Assembly: GCA_963757605.1 (NCBI GenBank)
Contig: CAVWSF010000003.1
Coordinates: 968,556 to 1,032,555 of the forward strand
DNA: 64,000 nt
Reading direction: 5' to 3'
From: JAICJC01 sp963757605
GTDB lineage: Bacteria; Actinomycetota; Thermoleophilia; Gaiellales; JAICJC01
The position numbers and the translations under genes were made by a program. Positions within the stretch are counted from its first letter, which is position 1. Every line of letters starts with the position of its first letter. The notes beneath the pieces are model-generated. The model did no database searches and had not been told where the DNA came from. It was given only the letters and a program-made list of their open reading frames with translations. Below, in pieces: positions 15,018 through 23,637 of this stretch.

Positions 15018-17018
15018 ATGACTGGTTTGGCTATCCCTGCCTCGGACGCTCCAAATGGACGGTTTCACCGCCTGCTGAAGGCGCTGCGCGCGCTGCGCGC
15101 CCGATCGCCCGCCCCGCGGCCGGGCGAGGTGCAGCTCGCACGGATCCTGGATCTCTTCGAGGAGCACGTCTATGCCGGCGAGATCACGCCGGACGGGCGC
15201 TACGTCCACCACGTGTCGCCGATCTCGATCGCAAGCCTGATCGGCGGCCCGCTCCCGGACGACGTCCCGCAGGGGGCGTTCTGGGAGTCGCGCATCGTGC
15301 CGTCGGACTGGCCCCTGTACGAGACGTTCAACCGCAGCCTGCTCAACGGCGAGGAGGCCGAGGTGACCTACCGGCTGGTCGGCCTCGACGGGGTCACGCG
15401 CACGCTGCGCGATCGCGGGCGCCCGCGCCGCAAGCCCGACGGCGGCATCCTGGTCGAGGGCATCGTCTCCGACGTCACCGCCTACGAGCAGGCCGCCGCC
15501 CGGCTGGCCGAGGCGAGCGACCGCTTCACGAGCCTTCTCGACGTCGTCGGCGCGCACGTCTATCTCACGCTCGCGCTGCCCGACGGCACGCTCGAGGAGC
15601 TCTTCCAGGGGCCCGGCGGCGACCGGCTCCTCGGAGGCGCCGAGCCCGATCCCGACATGGTGAACTGGGACGCCGCCGTGCACCGCGACGACCGGCGCGC
15701 GTACGACGAGTTCAACCAGGGGCTCTGCCGCGGCGAGGACAGGGATGTCACGTACCGCCTCATCGGGGCCGACGGGATCACGCGCTGGGTGCACGACCGC
15801 GCGGCCTGCCGCAGGCGTCCGGACGGGGCGTTCGAGGTCAGCGGGATCGTGTCGGACGTGACCGAGCGCCGCCGGCTGGAGGACGAGCTCAAGCGGAGCA
15901 TGGCCGAGGCCGAGCTGCGGGCGAGCACCGACGAGCTCACCGCCACGTTCAACCGCCGCCGCTTCGCCGAGATCGCGACCGAGTCGATCGCGTCGGCGGG
16001 TGACCGCTGCGCGCTCCTCTTGCTCGACGCCGACCACTTCAAGCAGATCAACGACGCCTACGGCCACGCCGCCGGAGACGCGGTCCTCGTCGGGCTCGCG
16101 ACACGGCTCACCGCCGGCCTGGGGCCCGGCGACTGCCTGGCGCGCTGGGGCGGCGAGGAGTTCGCGGTGCTCCTGCGGGATGTGGAGTCCGGCAGCGATC
16201 TCGTCGAACGCGCCGAACGGCTCCGGCGAGCCGTCGACGCCGTCCCGATCGTGCATGGGGATCTGCGCGTCGAGCTCACCATCTCGGTCGGATGCGCGCT
16301 CGCCTCCAGCGGCGCCCAGACGCTCGACGCCCTCCTGGAGACCGCGGACCGCTGCCTCTACGCGGCCAAGAACGAGGGTCGAAACCGCGTGTCGACGGTT
16401 CCGGCCGCGGGCGCCGCGAGCGCATCCCAGGCGGAGTCCGAGGCGCTCGGGCTGGCCCGCGCCCTCTCCTTCGCGAGCAGCATCAGGGAGGGCGTCCCGG
16501 AGGAGCACGCCGAGCAGGTCGCGAGCCTGGCGGCGCGGACGGCCGAGCACCTCGAGCTGCCCCAGCGGGCCGTGGAGCGCTGCCGGCTCGGCGGATGGCT
16601 GCACGACGTCGGGAAGCTGGCGATCTCCGAGCAGATCCTCACGAAGCCCGGCCCTCTCGACGAGGCCGAGTGGGCCCGCATGCGCACGCATCCGGTGGTC
16701 GGGGCGGCGGTGGTTGGTCGGGTGGCCGCCCTTCGCCAGGCCGCGCCGGGCGTCCGCCACCACCACGAGCGCTACGCCGGCGGCGGCTATCCCGACGACC
16801 TGGCGGGAACCGCGATCCCGATCGAGGCGCGGATCATCGCGGCAGCCGACGCCTACGCAGCGATGACGGCGACGAGGCCCTACTCCGCCGCGAAGACGGC
16901 CGCCGAGGCCGCGGCCGAGCTTCGCCGCAGCACCGGAACGCACTTCGACCCCACCGTCGTCGAGTCGCTGCTCACCGTCCTCGGCCTGGGCGACCAGAGC
17001 CTCCAAGACGCGGCCTGA
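15018..17018 (+). CDS. PAS-PAS-GGDEF-HD-GYP cyclic di-GMP enzyme
   Basis: 666 aa. Two PAS domains (about residues 40-160 and 170-290, each ending GIVSDVT), GGDEF domain about 295-460 with DADHFKQINDAYGHAAGD and active-site RWGGEEFAVLL (about 375), then HD-GYP about 480-660 with LHDVGKLAI, KPGPLDEAEWARMRTHP and HHERYAGGGYPDDLAG. The GGEEF signature is catalytically competent for c-di-GMP synthesis, and the HD and GYP motifs are intact for hydrolysis, so this is a bifunctional candidate gated by PAS ligands. No membrane helix. A PilZ effector gene is close by. Confidence 0.9.
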   Translation: MTGLAIPASDAPNGRFHRLLKALRALRARSPAPRPGEVQLARILDLFEEHVYAGEITPDGRYVHHVSPISIASLIGGPLPDDVPQGAFWESRIVPSDWPLYETFNRSLLNGEEAEVTYRLVGLDGVTRTLRDRGRPRRKPDGGILVEGIVSDVTAYEQAAARLAEASDRFTSLLDVVGAHVYLTLALPDGTLEELFQGPGGDRLLGGAEPDPDMVNWDAAVHRDDRRAYDEFNQGLCRGEDRDVTYRLIGADGITRWVHDRAACRRRPDGAFEVSGIVSDVTERRRLEDELKRSMAEAELRASTDELTATFNRRRFAEIATESIASAGDRCALLLLDADHFKQINDAYGHAAGDAVLVGLATRLTAGLGPGDCLARWGGEEFAVLLRDVESGSDLVERAERLRRAVDAVPIVHGDLRVELTISVGCALASSGAQTLDALLETADRCLYAAKNEGRNRVSTVPAAGAASASQAESEALGLARALSFASSIREGVPEEHAEQVASLAARTAEHLELPQRAVERCRLGGWLHDVGKLAISEQILTKPGPLDEAEWARMRTHPVVGAAVVGRVAALRQAAPGVRHHHERYAGGGYPDDLAGTAIPIEARIIAAADAYAAMTATRPYSAAKTAAEAAAELRRSTGTHFDPTVVESLLTVLGLGDQSLQDAA

Positions 17019-17027
17019 CGCGGCCCC

Positions 17028-17044
17028 GCGTTACCAGGTAACGC
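17028..17044. terminator. hairpin between convergent genes
   Basis: GCGTTACC-A-GGTAACGC, eight bases each side of one central base, between the stop codons of the GGDEF gene (17018) and rmlA (17064). Terminator or protein-binding palindrome. Confidence 0.45.
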
Positions 17045-17063
17045 ACCTACCGCCGTTGCAGTT

Positions 17064-17792
17064 CTAGGCGTGGAACGTGACGCCCTTGGTGAGGGCGACC
17101 AGGATCGAGGCCTTCAGCTTCGAGGCGTGCGTGCCGGCGTCCGTCCACCAACCGGGCAGGACGTCGAACGCCATTTGACCGCGGGCGACGTAGTCGTTGT
17201 TGACGTCGGTGATCTCGAGCTCGCCGCGGGCGGACGGCTCGAGGCCGTCGACGATGTCGAACACGCGTGCGTCGTACATGTAGCAGCCGGTGACGGCGAG
17301 GTCGCTCTTCGGCGCGGCCGGCTTCTCCTCGATCTCGGCGATGCGGTCGCCGTCGACCGTCGCCACGCCGAAGCGGCGCGCGTCCTCGACCTGCTTCAGG
17401 AGGATGCGGGCGCCGTGGTCCTGGGCCCGGAACGCCTCCACGTACGGGCGCAGGTCGTCCTGGTAGAGGTTGTCGCCAAGGATGGCGACGATGCGGTCGT
17501 CGCCGACGTGCGGCCGGGCCTTCGCGAGCGCGTCGGCGATCCCCGACTCGCCCTCCTGGTGGGCGTAGTCGATCGAGACGCCGAGCGCCGAGCCGTCGCC
17601 CAGCACCGTCTGCACCTGATCGCCGTAGCGGCCGACGACCACGACCAGCTCGGTGACGCCGGCCCGGGCCAGCGTCCGCACCGGGAAGTGGATCATCGGC
17701 TCGTCGTACAGGTCGAGGACGTGCTTGTTCGCGACCTGCGTCATCGGCCCCAGCCTGGTGCCGAGCCCGCCCGCCAGGACGACGCCCTTCAC
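17064..17792 (-). CDS. rmlA: glucose-1-phosphate thymidylyltransferase (RmlA)
   Basis: 242 aa, GTG start overlapping the rmlD stop (GTGA). Joins dTTP and glucose-1-phosphate to give dTDP-glucose, the first step to dTDP-rhamnose. Signature MKGVVLAGGLGTRLGPMT with K23 of NKHVLDLYDEP, ILGDNLYQDD (metal-binding Asp), EEKPAAPKSDLAVTGCYMYD and GWWTDAGTHASK. It lacks the C-terminal helical extension of the 290-aa enteric enzymes, as in short nucleotidyltransferases of this type. Last gene of the rmlB-C-D-A operon. Confidence 0.88.
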   Translation of the reverse strand: MKGVVLAGGLGTRLGPMTQVANKHVLDLYDEPMIHFPVRTLARAGVTELVVVVGRYGDQVQTVLGDGSALGVSIDYAHQEGESGIADALAKARPHVGDDRIVAILGDNLYQDDLRPYVEAFRAQDHGARILLKQVEDARRFGVATVDGDRIAEIEEKPAAPKSDLAVTGCYMYDARVFDIVDGLEPSARGELEITDVNNDYVARGQMAFDVLPGWWTDAGTHASKLKASILVALTKGVTFHA

Positions 17793-18592
17793 CGCTCGCC
17801 TTCCAGGTATCGCATCACGGAGTCGCGCCAGTCTGCCAGAGGGACGCCCAGGCTGCGCGCCCGCCGCAGCGAGAGCACGCTGTTCCGCGGCCGCGGCGCC
17901 GGCGCCCCGAGCTCCTCGCTCGAGATCCGCTCGACAGGGTGACCGACCACGACCTCAGCCAGATCGGCCCAGGTACACGGCTCGCCCGCACCCGTCACGT
18001 GGACGACGCCGGTGTCGTCGCGGGCCGCCAGGTGGACCACCGCCCGAGCGATGTCGCCGGCCCACGTCGGGCGGCCGCGCTGATCGTCGACCACCCGCAG
18101 ATCCTTCCTGGCCCGCTCGGCCCCCAGGATCGAGCGGATGAAGTTGCGCCCCTCGCCGTAGACCCACGACGTCCGCACCACGAGGTTCCCGGGCCGCTCG
18201 AGCACCGCCCGCTCGCCCGCGAGCTTCGAGCGCCCGTAGGCGCCGAGCGGCCCAGTCGGCGCGTCCTCGGCGTACTCACCCGGCTCCTCGCCCGAGAAGA
18301 CGTAGTCGGTCGAGAGGTGGATGACCCGGGCGCCGGCCGCCGCAACGTTGGCCGCGCCCCCCGCGTTCACGGCCTCGGCGCGCTCCGGATCGAGCTCGCA
18401 GCCGTCGACGTTCGTCATCGCGGCCGTGTGGACGACCAGGTCGGCGCCCGCGAGCGCGTCCCGGACCGCCTCCGCGTCGGTGACGTCGAGCTCGGCGTGC
18501 GTCAGGAACGCCGCACCCGGCAGACGGTCGCGAAGCGCCAGGCCCACCTGGCCGCCCGCGCCCGTCACGAGAACTCGGGGATGAGCTCCCAA
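17789..18592 (-). CDS. rmlD: dTDP-4-dehydrorhamnose reductase (RmlD)
   Basis: 267 aa from TTG at 18592. A GTG at 18568 overlaps the rmlC stop (GTGA) but would remove the first strand RVLV before the NAD(P) motif VTGAGGQVG, so TTG is preferred; the start is uncertain. Rossmann fold with TGAGGQVG, LDVTD, HTAAMTNVDGCE, catalytic Y-x-x-x-K in GAYGRSKLAGE, and STDYVFSG. Reduces dTDP-4-dehydro-L-rhamnose to dTDP-L-rhamnose, the final step. Confidence 0.85.
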   Translation of the reverse strand: MGAHPRVLVTGAGGQVGLALRDRLPGAAFLTHAELDVTDAEAVRDALAGADLVVHTAAMTNVDGCELDPERAEAVNAGGAANVAAAGARVIHLSTDYVFSGEEPGEYAEDAPTGPLGAYGRSKLAGERAVLERPGNLVVRTSWVYGEGRNFIRSILGAERARKDLRVVDDQRGRPTWAGDIARAVVHLAARDDTGVVHVTGAGEPCTWADLAEVVVGHPVERISSEELGAPAPRPRNSVLSLRRARSLGVPLADWRDSVMRYLEGER

Positions 18593-19089
18593 TCCAGATT
18601 CGGGTTCTTGGCGTCGCGCTCGCTCAGGACCGGCTCCGCGTCGATCCGCCACGGGATCGCAAGGGTGGGGTCGTTCCAGGCGACGCCGTGCTCGTCGGAC
18701 GGGTCGTACTCGCTCGTGACCCAGTAGATGACATCGAGGTCGGTGAGCGCGAGGTAGCCGTGCGCCACGCCGGGCGGGATGTACACGGTGGTCGGCTCGG
18801 AGGCCTCGAGGATGAGCGTCTCGGTGGCCGGCGTCCCGTCGCGCCGGCGCAGGTCGGCGAGCCCCACCTGGGCCCGGCCGCCCGGCACGTACCAGAGGTC
18901 GGCCTGGTGGCGGTGGTAGTGCAAGCCGCGCAGGACGCCAGTCGCCGATCGGGAGTGGTTGCACTGCACGAACGTCTCCGGCATCGACGAGGTGCGGAAG
19001 ATCTCGCAGAACCGCCCGCGCAGGTCCCCGTACACGTCGAGCGTCAGGATCCGCACGCCCTCGATCGCGCTCACGGTCTCAGTCGGCAT
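18565..19089 (-). CDS. rmlC: dTDP-4-dehydrorhamnose 3,5-epimerase (RmlC)
   Basis: 174 aa. ATG at 19089 after GGAGGAG; overlaps the rmlB end by 11 bases. Cupin fold. Visible motifs: DVYGDLRGRFCEIF, QCNHSRSATGVLRGLHYHRHQADLWYVPGG with the catalytic His of GLHYH, and IPPGVAHGYLALTDLDVIYWVT, where Tyr pairs with the His. Epimerises C3 and C5 of dTDP-4-keto-6-deoxyglucose. Confidence 0.9.
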   Translation of the reverse strand: MPTETVSAIEGVRILTLDVYGDLRGRFCEIFRTSSMPETFVQCNHSRSATGVLRGLHYHRHQADLWYVPGGRAQVGLADLRRRDGTPATETLILEASEPTTVYIPPGVAHGYLALTDLDVIYWVTSEYDPSDEHGVAWNDPTLAIPWRIDAEPVLSERDAKNPNLDWELIPEFS

Positions 19090-20068
19090 AGAGCTCCTCC
19101 GCGTCGGGGACGAGCGTCGACCACCAGGCCTCGTTCTCCCGGTACCACTCCACGGTCTCGGCGATCGCCGCCTCGAGCGACCGCGACGCCCGCCAGCCGA
19201 GCCCCGCGATCCGGTCGGTCGCGACCGCGTAGCGGCGGTCGTGCTGCGGGCGGTCGTAGTGGCTGAGATACACGCTTGCCTCGTCCTGCCCGGCGGCGCG
19301 TGCGATCGCACGTGCGATCTCGACGTTCGGGACGCCCTCGGCCTGCGGGCCGACGTTGTAGACCTCGCCCCGCTCGCCGCGCTCGGCCAGAAGGCGCAGG
19401 GCCGAGACGGCGTCCTCGACGAACATCCAGTCGCGCACCTGCTCGCCGTCGCCCCACACCGGCAGGCGCTCGCCGCGGAGCGCCCGCGTCGCCCACCGCG
19501 GCACCGCCTTCTCGGGGTGCTGCCACGGGCCGATGCAGTTCGTCGGCCGGGCGACGACGACGTCCACCCGCTCCGCATACGAGCGGGCCAGGTCGTCGGC
19601 AAGCGCCTTCGAGCGGGCGTACGCGCTGGTCGCAAGCCCCTCGCCGGGGAGCTTGTCCTCCTCGCGGAACGGGTCGGCGGCGCACGGCCCGTATACCTCG
19701 TCCGTCGACATGTGCAGCACCCGGCACCCGGCCGCCTCCGCGGCATCGAGCACGACCCGCGTGCCCTCGACGTTCGCGTGGAAGAACACCTCGGGGGCGT
19801 CCTCGCTGCGGGTGACGTGCGACTCGGCGGCGAAGTGCACGACCAGGGCCGGACGCTCCTCCCGGACGACGCCGGCCAACTCCGGCGATGCGACGTCGAG
19901 CCGCACCGTCTCGACCACGCCATCCCCGACCCCGGCGATCCGGCGCTCGTCGCCGGCGTAGGTGTCGAGGTCGACGTTCAGGACGTACCGGCCGTCCGCC
20001 GCCAGCGCGCGCACGAACGCCGAGCCGATGAAGCCCAGGCCGCCGGTGACGAGCACGCGCCCGCTCAC
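19079..20068 (-). CDS. rmlB: dTDP-glucose 4,6-dehydratase (RmlB)
   Basis: 329 aa, GTG start overlapping the glycosyltransferase stop (GTGA). Extended SDR: VLVTGGLGFIGSAFVRAL, VDLDTYAGDERR, HFAAESHVTRS, MSTDEVYGP with the catalytic Asp-Glu pair, SAYARSKALAD (Tyr and Lys), and RPTNCIGPWQHPEKAVPRW. Converts dTDP-glucose to dTDP-4-keto-6-deoxyglucose using bound NAD+. Part of the rhamnose operon driven from upstream of the GT2 gene. Confidence 0.9.
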   Translation of the reverse strand: MSGRVLVTGGLGFIGSAFVRALAADGRYVLNVDLDTYAGDERRIAGVGDGVVETVRLDVASPELAGVVREERPALVVHFAAESHVTRSEDAPEVFFHANVEGTRVVLDAAEAAGCRVLHMSTDEVYGPCAADPFREEDKLPGEGLATSAYARSKALADDLARSYAERVDVVVARPTNCIGPWQHPEKAVPRWATRALRGERLPVWGDGEQVRDWMFVEDAVSALRLLAERGERGEVYNVGPQAEGVPNVEIARAIARAAGQDEASVYLSHYDRPQHDRRYAVATDRIAGLGWRASRSLEAAIAETVEWYRENEAWWSTLVPDAEELYAD

Positions 20069-20955
20069 GGCTCCTCGATTCCGTCGCCCGAGCCCGGGTC
20101 GAGCGAGGCGCGGGCGTGCGCGCGGAACCGGCGGACGTCGTCGGCGTCGTAGCCGGGCAGGACGACCGCCAGGCCGGCCCGGGCGGCGAACATGGCCGCC
20201 GTCACGCCCTGGACGAACCGCTCCGCGGCGGCGCCGTGGTGCTTTCGCGCGTAGAGGCCGCGGCTGCGGGCGTGCTGCACGATACGCCGCTCCGGCACCT
20301 CGGCGGTCGAGGAGCTCTCATGGTGCACGATCCCGGCGTACGGGAAGAAGGCGACCTCCCAGCCGGCGTCGCGCATGCCCCGGCACAGGTCGACGTCCTC
20401 GAGGTACATGTAGAAGCGCTCGTCGAGCCCGCCCGCGTCGCGGTAGGCCGCCAGCCGCACCATCATCGCGGCACCGTGGATCCAGTCGACGCGGCGGATC
20501 CGCTCGCCGCGCGACATGTCCCAGGCCGCCCGCTGGAGCGTGGCCAGCGTGAGCGCGACGCGGGCCGGCGTCGGGAACCGGAACGCGGACGGCTGCACCC
20601 GCCCGTCCGGGAAGCGCAGCCGCGGGCCGACGGCGCCCACATCCGGGTTCTTGTCCATGAACCACCTGAGCCGGTCGATCGTCTCGACGTCGAGCTCGGT
20701 GTCGTCGTTCAGGATGAATGCGTAGCGGCTCTCGGCCCCCTCGAGCACGGCGTTGTGGTTCGCCCCGAAGCCGCGCCGGGACTCGTTCCGCACGACCTCG
20801 ACGCCCTCGGGCACCTGGAGCGGCGCCGGCGACGCGTTGTCGACCACCACCGTCCGGACCGCGGTCTCGCGGGCCGCCGCCGGAAGGGAGGCCAGGCACG
20901 CCTCCAGGAGACGGCCGTCGCCGCCGGCGACGATCGAGACGGTGACGTCGGCCAC
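20065..20955 (-). CDS. GT2-family glycosyltransferase (rhamnosyltransferase-like)
   Basis: 296 aa. GTG at 20955, 37 bases from the divergent HIT gene start and without a Shine-Dalgarno. GT-A fold: VSIVAGGDGRLLEACLASL, VVVDNASPAPL, NHNAVLEGAESRYAFILNDDTELD (metal-binding DD), ERFYMYLEDVDLCRGMRDAGW with the EDVDLC motif of Wbb L-type rhamnosyl/GalNAc transferases, and HHESSST. Lies first in an operon with all four rml genes, so dTDP-rhamnose is the probable donor. Cytoplasmic face of the membrane. Confidence 0.85.
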   Translation of the reverse strand: MADVTVSIVAGGDGRLLEACLASLPAAARETAVRTVVVDNASPAPLQVPEGVEVVRNESRRGFGANHNAVLEGAESRYAFILNDDTELDVETIDRLRWFMDKNPDVGAVGPRLRFPDGRVQPSAFRFPTPARVALTLATLQRAAWDMSRGERIRRVDWIHGAAMMVRLAAYRDAGGLDERFYMYLEDVDLCRGMRDAGWEVAFFPYAGIVHHESSSTAEVPERRIVQHARSRGLYARKHHGAAAERFVQGVTAAMFAARAGLAVVLPGYDADDVRRFRAHARASLDPGSGDGIEEP

Positions 20956-20992
20956 GGCGAGAGGATATCGGCGCCTGTGCGACACTGGCCGC

Positions 20993-21400
20993 ATGCCCGA
21001 CTGCCTCTTCTGCCGCATCGTCTCCGGCGAGCTCCCGTCCACTCGCGTCCACGAGGACGAGCGGGTGATCGCCATCATGGACATCTTCCCGGCCACCCGC
21101 GGCCACGCCCTCGTCATCCCGCGGGCCCACGCGGCCGACGTCCGCGACGCCGACCCGGACGATCTCGCGGCGGCGGCGCACGCGGCGCAGCTCCTTGCCG
21201 GCCGGGCGTTCGAGCGCCTGGGCGCCGACGGCGTCACCGTCATGCAGTCCAACGGCGCAGCCGCCTGGCAGACCGTCTTTCACTACCACGTCCACGTGAT
21301 TCCGCGCTACGAGGGCGATCCGCTCGTCCTGCCCTGGACCCCCGGGACCGAGCCCGCGGACGCCGGCGAGCTCGAGGAGCTGGCCGGCTCGCTGCACTAA
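20993..21400 (+). CDS. HIT-family nucleotide hydrolase
   Basis: 135 aa, starting MPDCLFCRIVSGELPSTRVH. The triad motif HYHVHVIPR carries the catalytic His, and CxFC near the N-terminus is a common zinc site in HIT proteins of the HINT/Fhit-like branch. Hydrolyses nucleoside phosphoramidates or dinucleoside polyphosphates in relatives. Divergent from the glycosyltransferase; single gene, followed by two hairpins. Confidence 0.9.
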   Translation: MPDCLFCRIVSGELPSTRVHEDERVIAIMDIFPATRGHALVIPRAHAADVRDADPDDLAAAAHAAQLLAGRAFERLGADGVTVMQSNGAAAWQTVFHYHVHVIPRYEGDPLVLPWTPGTEPADAGELEELAGSLH

Positions 21401-21415
21401 TGGATCCAAGCTCTA

Positions 21416-21458
21416 CCGAAGCGGATCCGGACTTCGGCTAGCCTTCCGGGCCGGAAGG
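21416..21458 (+). terminator. two consecutive hairpins after the HIT gene
   Basis: CCGAAG (21416-21421) / CTTCGG (21432-21437), then CCTTCCGG-G-CCGGAAGG (21442-21458), a perfect repeat. A -10-like TAGAGT follows at 21469, so the second palindrome could also be an operator for the sulfur operon. Confidence 0.5.
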
Positions 21459-21517
21459 GGCCGGACGGTAGAGTGCGAATGCCGCTTCGGGACGACCATT
21501 CACGCGAGGACATGACG

Positions 21518-22312
21518 ATGCCGGACGACTTCCTGGGATTGCCGATGCGCCCGGCCAAGCCGCGGGAGCGCGGCTGGACGCACGTGATCGACAAGGGGCT
21601 CTCGCTGGCGGAGGCGGAGGGCCTGATCGAGACCGCCGGCGACTACGTCGACGTCGTCAAGCTGGGCTGGGGCACGGCCACCATCACCGGGACGCTGAGC
21701 GAGAAGGTGCGGCTCTACCAGTCGGCGGGCATCCCGGTCATGTGCGGGGGCACGCTGCTCGAGGCGGCGATCGCCCGCGGCCGCGTGGCGGAGTTCCGCA
21801 AGTTCGTGGCGAGCCACGGCTTCACCCACGTCGAGGTCTCCGACGGCACCCTCCAGGTCGAGCGGAGCTCGAAGCTCGAGCTGATCGGCGCGCTCTCCGA
21901 GGAGTTCGTCGTCCTCTCCGAGGTCGGCTCGAAGGACGCCGAGTGCGTGTTCGCGCCGTACCAGTGGGTGGAGTGGATCAAGGAGGAGCTCGCCGCCGGC
22001 GCGATCAAGGTGATCTGCGAGGGCCGCGAGTCCGGGACGGCCGGCATCTACCGCTTCGACGGCGAGGTGCGCCGCGGCCTCATCGACGAGATCGCGCACG
22101 AGATCGACGTCGACCGGCTCATCTTCGAGACGCCGCAGGTCGAGCAGCAGGCCTGGTTCATCACCCGGTTTGGGAGCGATGTGAACCTGGGCAACATCCC
22201 GCCGGAAGAGGTGATCCCGCTCGAGACGCTGCGGCTGGGCCTGCGCTCGCACACGATGCCCAAGCTGCTGCTCAAGGATCTCGAGAAGACGGACGCCGGC
22301 ACTCCCACATGA
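21518..22312 (+). CDS. comA: phosphosulfolactate synthase (ComA/HSA32 family)
   Basis: 264 aa. ATG 21518 has GAGG eight bases upstream; ATG 21512 and 21479 are alternatives. TIM-barrel of the ComA family: PRERGWTHVIDKGLSLAEAEG, DYVDVVKLGWGTATI, MCGGTLLEAAIARGRV, HVEVSDGTLQV, VLSEVGSKDAE and VICEGRESGTAGIY. The archaeal enzyme adds sulfite to phosphoenolpyruvate to give (2R)-phospho-3-sulfolactate, first step to coenzyme M; bacterial and plant homologues are less defined. ATGA overlap with the next gene, an APS reductase that makes sulfite, supports the sulfite-using role. Confidence 0.85.
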   Translation: MPDDFLGLPMRPAKPRERGWTHVIDKGLSLAEAEGLIETAGDYVDVVKLGWGTATITGTLSEKVRLYQSAGIPVMCGGTLLEAAIARGRVAEFRKFVASHGFTHVEVSDGTLQVERSSKLELIGALSEEFVVLSEVGSKDAECVFAPYQWVEWIKEELAAGAIKVICEGRESGTAGIYRFDGEVRRGLIDEIAHEIDVDRLIFETPQVEQQAWFITRFGSDVNLGNIPPEEVIPLETLRLGLRSHTMPKLLLKDLEKTDAGTPT

Positions 22313-23019
22313 GCACGACCGCGCCCCCACTCACCGCCCCTGAGGCCGACAGCCTCGCCGACCGCTTCGAGACCCGCACTGCAGAGCACGTGCTGGCGTG
22401 GGCGGCCGAGCGGTTCGGCGAGCGGGCCGTGCTGACGTGCTCGTGGCAGAAGCAGAGCTCCGTCCTCGTCCACATGGTCTCGCAGGTGGCGCCCGGGATG
22501 CGGGTCGTGGAGCTCGACACGGGTGTCCTCTTCCCCGAGACGTACGAGACGCGCGAGAAGCTGATCGCGCGGTATCCGGTCCAGTTCGAGCGCGTCCTGC
22601 CCGAGCTGACGCTCGACGAGCAGGCGGCAAGGCACGGGGAGAAGCTGTGGGAGCGCGATCCGGACGCCTGCTGCGGCATCCGCAAGGTGGCGCCGCTCAA
22701 GCAGGTGCTCGACGGTTCGGATGCCTGGATCACGGGAATTCGGCGGGAGCAGTCGACAACGCGCCAAAGTGCACGCAAAATCGAGCTGGACGAACGCCGC
22801 GGCGTGATCAAGGTCCAGCCGCTCGCGGACTGGACGAGCCGCGACGTGTGGCGCTACATCTGGAGGCACGGAATCCCGTACAACCTGCTGCACGACCACG
22901 GATACCCGTCCATCGGGTGCATCCCGTGCACGACGCCCATCGACGGCAGCACGCCGGACGAGCGGGCCGGCAGGTGGCGCGGGACCGGCAAGGTCGAGTG
23001 CGGCCTCCACGACAACTAG
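22309..23019 (+). CDS. cysH: assimilatory APS reductase (CysH, 4Fe-4S type)
   Basis: 236 aa. ATG overlaps the previous stop (ATGA). Reduces adenylyl sulfate to sulfite and AMP with thioredoxin. Motifs: VLTCSWQKQSSVLVHM (PP-loop), VELDTGVLFPETYETRE, WERDPDACCGIRKVAPLKQ and GYPSIGCIPCTTPID: the two Cys pairs CC and CxxC bind the 4Fe-4S cluster that marks APS-type rather than PAPS-type enzymes. The nucleophilic Cys is in KVECGLH at the C-terminus. ITGIRREQSTTR binds the substrate phosphate. No sulfite reductase gene follows. Confidence 0.92.
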   Translation: MSTTAPPLTAPEADSLADRFETRTAEHVLAWAAERFGERAVLTCSWQKQSSVLVHMVSQVAPGMRVVELDTGVLFPETYETREKLIARYPVQFERVLPELTLDEQAARHGEKLWERDPDACCGIRKVAPLKQVLDGSDAWITGIRREQSTTRQSARKIELDERRGVIKVQPLADWTSRDVWRYIWRHGIPYNLLHDHGYPSIGCIPCTTPIDGSTPDERAGRWRGTGKVECGLHDN

Positions 23020-23067
23020 ACCGCTACAACTTCATCAGGGCACGAACTGAGAAAGGAACGATTACGC

Positions 23068-23637
23068 GTGCAGAACGACACCACCGGCTTCACCCTCTGG
23101 TTCACGGGCCTGTCCGGCGCAGGCAAGAGCACCATCGCCCAGATCATCGGGCCTGAGATCGAGCGTCGGGGCATCCTCGTTGACCACCTGGACGGCGATG
23201 TCGTGCGTACCCACCTCTCGAAGGGGCTCGGCTTCTCACGGGAGGACCGCGACGCCAACATCCTTCGCATCGGCTTCGTCTCGAAGCTTCTGACCCGCCA
23301 TGGCGCGGCGGTCATCGTGGCGGCGATCAGCCCGTACTCGGAGACCCGCGACCTCGTCCGCGAGATGGTCGACGACGTCGGCCGCTTCGTCGAGGTGTAC
23401 GTGGCGACGTCCCTTGAGGAGTGCGCCCGCCGCGACGTGAAGGGCCTCTACGCCAAGGCGTTCGCCGGCGAGATCAAGGAGTTCACGGGCGTGAGCGACC
23501 CGTACGAGGCGCCCGACCACGCCGAGATCGTGGTCGAGACCGAGAGCCGCGATCCCGAGGCCTCGGCCCGCTTCGTCCTCGAGGAGCTGGAGCGCCTCGG
23601 CATCATCCCCCCGGTCCTCGAGGAGGCCGTCGCGTGA
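23068..23637 (+). CDS. cysC: adenylyl-sulfate kinase (APS kinase)
   Basis: 189 aa. GTG at 23068, AAGGAA nine bases upstream. P-loop GLSGAGKS (residues 14-21), LDGDVVRTHLSKGLGFSREDRDANILRIGFV (APS-binding Asp-Gly-Asp and Arg/Asn), AAISPYSETRDLVREM, and the lid GLYAKAFAGEIKEFTGVSDPYE. Phosphorylates APS to PAPS. Since the neighbouring reductase uses APS directly, PAPS here probably serves sulfotransferases such as the one at 33558. GTGA overlap with sat. Confidence 0.93.
   Translation: MQNDTTGFTLWFTGLSGAGKSTIAQIIGPEIERRGILVDHLDGDVVRTHLSKGLGFSREDRDANILRIGFVSKLLTRHGAAVIVAAISPYSETRDLVREMVDDVGRFVEVYVATSLEECARRDVKGLYAKAFAGEIKEFTGVSDPYEAPDHAEIVVETESRDPEASARFVLEELERLGIIPPVLEEAVA

Noticed and set aside
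14958..17006. 682-codon minus-strand frame opposite the GGDEF-HD-GYP gene
   Set aside because: Antisense shadow; the plus strand has complete PAS, GGDEF and HD-GYP motifs.
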